Positions 1 through 5,185 of a stretch of DNA of 6,792 nt are shown one piece after another. Origin of the DNA: Candidatus Microgenomates bacterium (GTDB lineage Bacteria; Patescibacteriota; Microgenomatia; UBA1400; PJMF01); contig WFTH01000010.1 in NCBI GenBank assembly GCA_015485595.1, forward strand, positions 1 through 6,792, read 5' to 3'. Within the stretch, counting starts at the first letter, position 1. Every line of letters begins with the position of its first letter. The notes under the pieces were generated by a model that searched no databases, was not told the DNA's origin, and saw only the letters and a program-made list of their open reading frames with translations. A program made the position numbers and the translations under genes.

Positions 1-18
1 CTCTTAACTTCAGAATCC

Positions 19-31
19 TCTATCTTCCATC
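19..31 (+). repeat. 13-base leader motif, copy upstream of metG
   Basis: TCTATCTTCCATC lies 11 bases before the metG ATG. The same 13 bases occur at 1547-1559, also 11 bases before the ATG of the glycosyltransferase gene. The motif contains TATCTT (21-26), which matches the -10 consensus at four of six positions. It could therefore be part of a promoter giving a very short leader, or the end of a dispersed intergenic repeat. Function is not established. Confidence 0.5.
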
Positions 32-42
32 GTACAAAAATC

Positions 43-1146
43 ATGAGGTCTTTCTACATCACTACCACCTTGCCCTATGTTAACGCCGAGCCACACATCG
101 GCTTTGCCCTAGAGATCGTGACTGCCGATGCTATCGCTCGCTACCATCGGCTCATCGGTGACGAGGTAGTTTTTAACACCGGCACGGACGAGCATGGCCA
201 AAAAATCTACCAAAAGGCTCTCGACCAAAACAAGACGCCTCAAGAGTACGTGGATGAGTACGCAAAAAAGTTTGCCAATCTAAAAGAAGCCCTAAACTTA
301 AGCTACACTCACTTTATCCGCACCACCGACAAACATCACGAAAAAGCCGCTCAAGAGTTCTGGCAACGCTGTGTAGCAAACGGCGACATTTATAAGGCTA
401 AATACCAAACTAAGTACTGTGTGGGGTGCGAACTAGAAAAGACCGGCTCAGAACTAATAAGTGGTCGCTGCCCATTTCATCCAAACAAAGAGTTAGAAAT
501 CCGAGAAGAAGAAAACTACTTTTTTAGGTTTTCAAAGTACCAAGACAAGCTCCTGCAACTTTATCAAGATAACCAGGAATTTGTTAAACCAGAAGGCAAG
601 TTTAAAGAAATTCACGCTTTTGTAGAAAAAGGCTTAAAAGACTTTAGCATCTCCAGACTTAAATCTAAGATGCCCTGGGGCGTACCGGTACCTGGTGATG
701 ATAAACACGTGATGTATGTCTGGTTTGATGCGCTGGTTAACTATGTTAGCACTCTCAGTTGGCCAGAAGATAAGGAGACTTTTAAAAAGTTTTGGGGCAC
801 AAAAGAAAGGCCGAATGCAGTCCAGATAGCTGGCAAGGACAACCTACGCCAACAAGCTGCCATGTGGCAAGCTATGCTCATGTCTGCTGGCCTACCAACC
901 AGCAAACAGATCCTAATTAACGGTTTCATTAGTGTTGATGGTCAGAAGATGAGTAAAAGCTTGGGTAACGTAATCTCACCATTTGAGATGGTTGAGCGTT
1001 ATGGTGCCGATGCTACACGATTTCTACTTTTAAACCTAGGACCAGTGGGTGATGATATGGACGTTGGCTGGGAACGGTTTGATAGAGAGTACACCGCTTA
1101 CTTGGCAAAGGCCTGGGCAATCTGGCTTCTAGAGTGGCTAAACTAG
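43..1146 (+). CDS. metG: Methionyl-tRNA synthetase, N-terminal piece (catalytic domain), frameshifted
   Basis: Charges tRNA-Met with methionine in the cytoplasm; class Ia aminoacyl-tRNA synthetase. The N-terminus is typical for MetG (FYITTTLPYVNAEPHIG), which supports the ATG at 43 even though the frame stays open to the left edge. The HIGH motif is present as HIGF (residues 18-21), with the last His replaced by Phe. A single zinc knuckle C126-x2-C129-x13-C143-x2-H146 resembles the one-zinc arrangement of the Thermus enzyme. KMSKS is intact at 302-306. Homology runs to about residue 356 (YLAK, base 1110). The last 11 residues, AWAIWLLEWLN, are out of frame and end at a TAG. The natural continuation (GLGNLASRVAKL) lies in the next frame, so one base seems to be missing. 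Joined, the protein would be about 478 residues, a short form without the C-terminal EMAP-type tRNA-binding domain. No Shine-Dalgarno sequence is seen upstream. Confidence 0.93.
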   Translation: MRSFYITTTLPYVNAEPHIGFALEIVTADAIARYHRLIGDEVVFNTGTDEHGQKIYQKALDQNKTPQEYVDEYAKKFANLKEALNLSYTHFIRTTDKHHEKAAQEFWQRCVANGDIYKAKYQTKYCVGCELEKTGSELISGRCPFHPNKELEIREEENYFFRFSKYQDKLLQLYQDNQEFVKPEGKFKEIHAFVEKGLKDFSISRLKSKMPWGVPVPGDDKHVMYVWFDALVNYVSTLSWPEDKETFKKFWGTKERPNAVQIAGKDNLRQQAAMWQAMLMSAGLPTSKQILINGFISVDGQKMSKSLGNVISPFEMVERYGADATRFLLLNLGPVGDDMDVGWERFDREYTAYLAKAWAIWLLEWLN

Positions 1147-1150
1147 CCAG
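1107..1150 (+). other. metG frameshift site with A_AAG tetramer and downstream hairpins
   Basis: MetG homology passes from one frame to the next at 1108-1112: codon AAG (1108-1110) must be followed by GGC starting again at G1110. One extra G in the AAGGCC stretch would restore a continuous frame. The bases A1107-G1110 form A_AAG, a tetramer known to allow -1 slippage in some insertion sequences. Two mutually exclusive hairpins follow: CTGGCT (1122-1127) with AGCCAG (1145-1150), and TGGCTA (1135-1140) with TAGCCA (1144-1149). A missing base in the assembly or a real mutation is the simpler explanation. Confidence 0.8.
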
Positions 1151-1478
1151 TCAGGCAGAGGTAGCTTACCAAGTAGACACGACCACATTTAAGCCAGAGG
1201 TAAGTCAGGCACTTGATCGATTTGATGTCAAAGCAGCGCTTAATGAGCTTAAGTATCAGATCGAGGCTGGAGACAAGTATCTAAGTAAGGCCAAACCCTG
1301 GCTTTTAGAGTCAGAAGAAAAAACTAAGGTGCTAAAACCGATCATTAACCAAGTAATCCAGATCGCCTATCAACTCCAACCGTTCATGCCAAAGACAGCT
1401 GAAAAGCTACTTGATCACTTTAGTCAAAAAAAGATTAAACCGTTAAAACCCTTGTTTCCAAGGGTAAAAGAAAGATAA
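1110..1478 (+). CDS. metG: Methionyl-tRNA synthetase, C-terminal piece (anticodon-binding helices)
   Basis: This is the remainder of metG in the frame one base back from the first piece. From base 1110 the frame reads GLGNLASRVAKLASQAE, the usual start of the anticodon-binding helical bundle of MetG, about 122 residues to the TAA. Typical later elements are ALNELKYQIEAGDKYLSKAKPW and the closing QLQPFMPKTAEKLL, followed by a basic tail (KIKPLKPLFPRVKER). The first possible independent start is a GTG at 1134, inside the homologous region, so separate initiation is unlikely to be its normal mode of expression. It is either the second half of a gene broken by a sequence error or mutation, or it is reached by ribosomal frameshifting. 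It ends without the extra tRNA-binding domain found in many longer MetG proteins. Confidence 0.88.
   Translation, partial: GLGNLASRVAKLASQAEVAYQVDTTTFKPEVSQALDRFDVKAALNELKYQIEAGDKYLSKAKPWLLESEEKTKVLKPIINQVIQIAYQLQPFMPKTAEKLLDHFSQKKIKPLKPLFPRVKER
1448..1465. repeat. Short perfect hairpin inside the 3' end of metG
   Basis: ACCCTTG-TTTC-CAAGGGT gives a seven-pair stem with a four-base loop in the last codons of metG. On the + strand it is followed by purines, not a T run, so it is not a standard terminator for metG. Read on the - strand it has a GAAA loop and a short T run after the stem, but no minus-strand gene exists here to be terminated. It may be chance or an mRNA-stabilising hairpin. Confidence 0.35.
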
Positions 1479-1541
1479 AAGATAGAAGATAGAAGAGGTT
1501 TTTTTAAACTTAAAATCAAAACCTTCCATCTTTCATCTTCT
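1477..1541. repeat. Imperfect inverted repeat in the metG-glycosyltransferase spacer
   Basis: The purine-rich arm after the metG stop (two GATAGAA units at 1481-1494, then GAGG) can pair imperfectly with the pyrimidine-rich arm around 1518-1541. Inner pairing is AGAGGTTTT (about 1494-1502) with AAAACCTT (1518-1525); outer pairing is AAGATAGAAGAT (1479-1490) with ATCTTTCATCTT (1528-1539), with mismatches and a small internal loop. The loop holds T and A runs. The 3' side is followed by a pyrimidine-rich tract, so it could act as a weak terminator for metG, or be one copy of a dispersed intergenic repeat. Confidence 0.45.
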
Positions 1542-1546
1542 TTTCT

Positions 1547-1559
1547 TCTATCTTCCATC
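1547..1559 (+). repeat. 13-base leader motif, copy upstream of the family-2 glycosyltransferase
   Basis: This is an exact second copy of TCTATCTTCCATC, ending 11 bases before the ATG at 1571, the same spacing as at metG. The embedded CTTCCATC also occurs at 1523-1530, so the spacer is internally repetitive. If TATCTT (1549-1554) is a -10 box, transcription would start near 1561 and leave about ten bases of leader. No clear -35 box is visible. Confidence 0.5.
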
Positions 1560-1570
1560 ATAAACAAACC

Positions 1571-3073
1571 ATGACTTTTTTAAGAAAATACGTCCAGCGT
1601 CACCCAGTTCGCACCCAACGCTTCCTAGAAGTTCTCCCAGGAGTGATTTCTTGGTCGCTGATTCTTTTTCCCATCTGGGGATCATTTGTGGTGCCAAGCT
1701 TGGTCGCCTACTACATCATCATCTTTGCAGTCTACTGGCTCTATCGTTCAATCACTCTAGCTGTCCTTTCCGTCTCGGCTTTTTTTACTATTAGAGCTTC
1801 AAGTGCTTACGACTGGATTGGAGAGCTTAAGCAGAAGTTCCCTAAAAGATATCGCCAAGTTCATCACTTAATCATTATCCCTACTTATAAGGAACCACTT
1901 AAAACCCTAGACAAAACCCTAGAATCACTCACTCAACAAACCTTTCCTTTAAAAAACCTTCACATTATGGTTAGTTTTGAAGATCGAGAGGGTAGACCGG
2001 CTAGAGAAAAAGCCAAAAAACTTATCAAAAAATACCAAGACAAGTTTGGTCACTTATTAACTACCTTTCACCCTGATATTGAGGGTGAGGTTAAAGGTAA
2101 GTCATCCAACACTGCCTGGGGTGCTCGTCAGGCAAAAAGAATTCTTATCGATCAAAAAGAGTTGCCGCTTGAAAAATTTACGGTTACCAGCGAGGATGCC
2201 GATGCTCGGTTTCATCCAAGCTATTTTTCAGCCATCACTTATGAGTTTTTAACTTTAAAAAATCCTTACAACGTAGTCTGGCAAGGTGCGGTCATGTTCT
2301 ATAACAATATCTGGGAAGTACCGGCTCCGATCCGCGTCTTGGCCTCAATGTTCTCGGTCTTTCAAATGTACATCCTGAAACGAGCTGATCGCTTAATTAA
2401 CTTCTCCACCTACACTACCACCTTAAAACACGTGGTTGAAATTAACTACTGGGACACCGATGTTATCCCCGAAGACTACCGACTTTTCTTTAAATCCTTC
2501 TTTGCCAAAAAGGGTGAGTTTTATGTCCGACCGATCTTTCTGCCCATCTATGCCGACGCGGCTCAGGCCAAGACCTTTTGGGAGACCATGGTCAATCAGT
2601 ACGAACAGCTCAAGCGTTGGGCCTGGGGCGTAAGCGACGATGCCTACATTATTAAGATGTTTATCTTAAGCGAAGACATCCCCTTTACTAAAAAGTTTAT
2701 TCGGGTGTTAAAAACAGTCGAGGACCACTTCCTATGGCCGGTTCACTGGTTTGCGGTTACGGTAGCGGCCTTTTTCCCAACTCTTTTGAATCCTCACTTT
2801 TCTCGCACCGCTCTGGGTCATAATCTCTCACAAGTCACCTCTACCTTGCTTACGCTTTCTTTAGTCTCACTGCTGATTATCTTTATTATCGATGCCCTCA
2901 GTCGGCCAGCTAAACCAAATGGCCGCTCGATTCTCTCTTACATAACCCAACCACTTGAGTTTGTCTTGCTACCAGTGATTGGATTTTTCTTCTCGGCTCT
3001 ACCCGGCATCGACGCCCACACCCGCCTAATGCTGGGCAAGTATATCGAGTATCGGGTAACGGAAAAAGTTTAA
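1571..3073 (+). CDS. Membrane-bound family-2 glycosyltransferase (cellulose/hyaluronan-synthase-like)
   Basis: Predicted inner-membrane enzyme of 500 residues that transfers sugar from a nucleotide-sugar donor. Two hydrophobic segments (about 20-45 and 46-73) precede a cytoplasmic GT-A domain from residue 100, opening with LIIIPTYKEP and a typical LESLTQQ. The metal-binding D-x-D is SEDADA (D209, D211). A probable catalytic acid lies in VIPEDYR (E301-D302). The QxxRW signature is QLKRW (Q346-W350). These are hallmarks of processive GT2 enzymes such as cellulose, hyaluronan and chitin synthases. At least three hydrophobic segments follow (about 385-405, 420-440 and 458-480). No PilZ domain or BcsB-like partner is seen, so the polymer cannot be named. 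It may equally be a non-processive membrane GT2. The gene stands apart from the next one by a terminator-like spacer. No Shine-Dalgarno sequence precedes the ATG. Confidence 0.88.
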   Translation: MTFLRKYVQRHPVRTQRFLEVLPGVISWSLILFPIWGSFVVPSLVAYYIIIFAVYWLYRSITLAVLSVSAFFTIRASSAYDWIGELKQKFPKRYRQVHHLIIIPTYKEPLKTLDKTLESLTQQTFPLKNLHIMVSFEDREGRPAREKAKKLIKKYQDKFGHLLTTFHPDIEGEVKGKSSNTAWGARQAKRILIDQKELPLEKFTVTSEDADARFHPSYFSAITYEFLTLKNPYNVVWQGAVMFYNNIWEVPAPIRVLASMFSVFQMYILKRADRLINFSTYTTTLKHVVEINYWDTDVIPEDYRLFFKSFFAKKGEFYVRPIFLPIYADAAQAKTFWETMVNQYEQLKRWAWGVSDDAYIIKMFILSEDIPFTKKFIRVLKTVEDHFLWPVHWFAVTVAAFFPTLLNPHFSRTALGHNLSQVTSTLLTLSLVSLLIIFIIDALSRPAKPNGRSILSYITQPLEFVLLPVIGFFFSALPGIDAHTRLMLGKYIEYRVTEKV

Positions 3074-3087
3074 ATTAGCTTAGAATT

Positions 3088-3113
3088 AAAATTAAACATT
3101 AATGTTTAATTTT
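3088..3113. repeat. Perfect 26-base AT-rich palindrome
   Basis: The half-site AAAATTAAACATT (3088-3100) is followed directly by its exact reverse complement (3101-3113), with no spacer. Only one G:C pair occurs per arm, so it is a weak RNA hairpin but a good symmetric DNA site. It lies just after the glycosyltransferase stop and before a second hairpin. It could be part of a tandem terminator or a binding site for a dimeric regulator. The nine bases AAATTAAAC recur at 3164-3172, next to the following start codon. Confidence 0.55.
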
Positions 3114-3125
3114 TAAGTAAAGTTT

Positions 3126-3158
3126 AAAACTTAAAGATTTAGCATTTTTAAGTTTTTT
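3126..3158 (+). terminator. Terminator-like AT-rich hairpin after the family-2 glycosyltransferase
   Basis: AAAACTTAAAGAT (3126-3138) pairs with ATTTTTAAGTTTT (3144-3156), with one G-T wobble, around a five-base TTAGC loop. The 3' arm ends in a run of six Ts (3153-3158). The arrangement matches an intrinsic terminator, though the stem is unusually poor in G:C. It would separate the upstream glycosyltransferase gene from the cluster that follows. Confidence 0.5.
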
Positions 3159-3163
3159 ATGAT
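3158..3163 (+). promoter_or_regulatory. Candidate -10 box for the GT-C glycosyltransferase cluster
   Basis: TATGAT matches the -10 consensus TATAAT at five of six positions and lies 11 bases before the ATG at 3175. Transcription would begin about five bases from the start codon, giving an almost leaderless mRNA, which fits the absence of a ribosome binding site. No good -35 hexamer is seen at 16-18 bases upstream, and the region is AT-rich enough for chance matches. Confidence 0.4.
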
Positions 3164-3174
3164 AAATTAAACTT

Positions 3175-4812
3175 ATGCTAACTTTTAAGCAGAAGCTAAA
3201 AAGGTGGGATAAAAAACTAGATAAGTGTCTCCCTTTGATTATCATCTTGGCGCTAGTTGCCATCCTTAGAATCCCCAACTTTTTTGAGCCTTACTGGTAC
3301 GGCGATGAGGCTATCTACCTAGCGGTAGGCAACGGCCTAAATCAAGGTAAGGTTCTTTACAAAGACATCATGGATCACAAAACTCCCATTATCTACTACT
3401 TGGCTAGAGTACCAAGTCAGCTAGGTTTTAGAGTCTTACTTCTTGGCTGGTCGCTAGCCACCACTAGCTTCTTTTACTTTCTGGTACAAAAGTTTTTTAA
3501 AAGACCTTGGTTAGTTTGGACCTCAACTTTAACCATGGCGCTTCTGACTACCCTACCTTGGCTTGAGGGCAATATTCCCAACGGTGAGCTGTTTGTCTTG
3601 GGTTTTAGTTTGGCTGGTTTCTGGCTCTTAAGTCGCACAAGTCTGTTTGACTTTGCTTTTAAAAAAGCTCAAAAAACTTTAAAACGAGGTAGCTTCCTAA
3701 CTCAACTTAGGTTTAGTCTAAAACAAACTAAAAAAGAACACTGGTTGCTAACCTTGGCTGGATTCATGTTCGGCCTAGGTCTAATGACTAAGGTGCCAGC
3801 CTTGCTTGACTTTGCGGCAGCCTTAAGCTTGGTTTTTATCGGTTGGCTAAAAAGACTTGACTATAACAGGCTTAATCCAAGCAAAATCTACTCAAGCCTT
3901 GCTCAAGCTTCAAGTTATGTTCTGTTACTTATGGCCGGATTTATCTTGCCGACACTATTTTCTCTTATTTACTTTTATTTCAAAGGCGCTCTAACTGACT
4001 ACCTTCAGTTCGGCCTACTTTACAACTTCCACTACGCCAATACTTGGCAGCCCAATCTAGGCTCAAGTTGGCTAGACCTTGCTTTTACCTTAAAAGGCAA
4101 GGTTTTAGGCCTAGTGCTTCTGACCGCTTCGATTACCACCTTAAAATCAAGACTGTCTCCCAAACTTCAGTTTGCCCTGTTTTGGAGTGGTCTATCGTTG
4201 GTAGCTGCCTTACTCTCAAACAGACCTTATCCTCATTACTTTATCCAGGCAGTAGCTCCTTTAACACTACTAACTTTTTTGGCGGTTGAGACCTTATTTA
4301 AGTCAAAAACCTTAAAACTAAACCAGCTAATTGAAGCCGGCCTAGCTGCCTTGCTTTTAGGCGTGAGTTTTTTTACCTTCAACCTTTTAGGTTTTAAACC
4401 CTACGATACTTTTGACTACTATCAAAAGTTCTTTAAACTGACTACTGGCCAGATCAGCAAGGATCAATACGATGAGAGTTTTAATACCTTAGTTAAAGAG
4501 AATAATCAGGTTGCAACAATCTTAAGTCAGGCAAGTAATCAAGAAATCTTTATTTGGGGAACTAATCCCATGCTCTATGCTTTAACCAAAACCACGCCTC
4601 CTACTCGCTTTGTGGTTCTGTTTCACATTCAAGATATTAACGCCTACGATGAAGTTAAAAAAGATCTAATCAATCGACCACCGCAGTTCATTGTTCAGAT
4701 GAAAGGAGCTCAGAAGATGCCAAGCGACCTAAGGACTTTTGTTGCTTCCAACTACCTACCAAACTATCAGTTTAAACATCTAGTTCTTTGGCGAAGAATC
4801 ACTGCCCAATAA
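3175..4812 (+). CDS. GT-C fold membrane glycosyltransferase (PMT/ArnT-like, GT39-type)
   Basis: Polytopic membrane protein of 545 residues, probably moving a sugar from a polyprenyl-phosphate donor to an acceptor on the outer face. After a basic N-terminus and a first helix (about 19-34) comes the first external loop, EPYWYGDEAIY. Its Asp-Glu (D44-E45) is in the place of the catalytic acid of PMT/ArnT enzymes. DHKTPIIYY (from 67) is the family's usual end of that loop. Later family-like elements are GLGLMTKVPALLDF and RPYPHYFIQAVAPLTLL. About ten further hydrophobic segments run to roughly residue 405. A soluble C-terminal part follows (IFIWGTNPMLYALT, RPPQFIV), as in many bacterial members. 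An in-frame TGA 15 bases upstream fixes the ATG at 3175. Donor and acceptor cannot be read from the sequence; the UbiA-like and WecA-like neighbours suggest a polyprenol-linked sugar. First gene of a tight set. Confidence 0.85.
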   Translation: MLTFKQKLKRWDKKLDKCLPLIIILALVAILRIPNFFEPYWYGDEAIYLAVGNGLNQGKVLYKDIMDHKTPIIYYLARVPSQLGFRVLLLGWSLATTSFFYFLVQKFFKRPWLVWTSTLTMALLTTLPWLEGNIPNGELFVLGFSLAGFWLLSRTSLFDFAFKKAQKTLKRGSFLTQLRFSLKQTKKEHWLLTLAGFMFGLGLMTKVPALLDFAAALSLVFIGWLKRLDYNRLNPSKIYSSLAQASSYVLLLMAGFILPTLFSLIYFYFKGALTDYLQFGLLYNFHYANTWQPNLGSSWLDLAFTLKGKVLGLVLLTASITTLKSRLSPKLQFALFWSGLSLVAALLSNRPYPHYFIQAVAPLTLLTFLAVETLFKSKTLKLNQLIEAGLAALLLGVSFFTFNLLGFKPYDTFDYYQKFFKLTTGQISKDQYDESFNTLVKENNQVATILSQASNQEIFIWGTNPMLYALTKTTPPTRFVVLFHIQDINAYDEVKKDLINRPPQFIVQMKGAQKMPSDLRTFVASNYLPNYQFKHLVLWRRITAQ

Positions 4813-4825
4813 ACTTCTAAATGCT

Positions 4826-5185
4826 ATGCTAAACTATCGTGCCAGACACCGATCACGGCTTGACATAGCTAGCAAAACTGCATTGGTTAGTCTTTTGCTT
4901 AGTTTTATCTTACTAGTTGTTGACTTTGTTTACCTGCCTCAGGCTCAACCGGAACTTCCTCTTTTTTATACCCTTGATAGCTCCACCGGACCGCTTGTAA
5001 GTAAGTGGTATCTTTTGGTTATCCCCCTGCTTGCTTTGGGTTTTAGCTTAATCAATCTCTTGATCATATTCAAACTAAAAACAGAGTTAAAAGAACTACT
5101 CATTAGACTCTACGCCTTTGCAAACTTAACAGTTATAGCCGTTTTAAGCTTAGCTCTTTTACGAATCATCTATGTCACCAGTTAA
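4826..5185 (+). CDS. Small three-helix membrane protein of unknown function
   Basis: A 119-residue protein. It has an Arg-rich N-terminus (RARHRSR), a first helix at about 18-38, an external-type loop with ELPLFYTL, G55 and K60-W61, a second helix at about 61-83, a short charged linker (KLKTELKE) and a third helix at about 93-117. The loop pattern of LP, aromatic residue, G, then K before a Pro-containing helix recalls DUF1648-type membrane proteins, but the match is by eye and weak. It starts 13 bases after the GT-C gene; a nearer ATG at 4821 is out of frame and stops at once. Its 3' end overlaps the next gene by 14 bases, so the two are probably translated together. Position suggests a partner or accessory of the phosphotransferase or of the GT-C enzyme. 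No catalytic residues are recognisable. Confidence 0.75.
   Translation: MLNYRARHRSRLDIASKTALVSLLLSFILLVVDFVYLPQAQPELPLFYTLDSSTGPLVSKWYLLVIPLLALGFSLINLLIIFKLKTELKELLIRLYAFANLTVIAVLSLALLRIIYVTS

Noticed and set aside
741..929. 62-codon open frame on the - strand
   Set aside because: It lies wholly inside the conserved catalytic part of metG, has no recognisable domain, and is a shadow of that gene.
1448..1465. Minus-strand intrinsic terminator (GAAA loop, T run)
   Set aside because: No minus-strand gene in the window would need it, and the stem lies inside metG codons; kept only as a hairpin.
1134..1478. Independent gene starting at GTG 1134
   Set aside because: Upstream bases 1110-1133 in the same frame already encode conserved MetG residues (GLGNLASR), so this is the tail of metG and not a separate gene.
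2436..2633. 65-codon open frame on the + strand
   Set aside because: It overlaps the glycosyltransferase region holding the catalytic acid and QxxRW motifs in another frame; its composition (Ser/Pro/Arg-rich) is typical of an out-of-frame shadow.
4044..4289. 81-codon open frame on the + strand
   Set aside because: It is inside the GT-C glycosyltransferase gene in another frame, with no family resemblance and no start signal.
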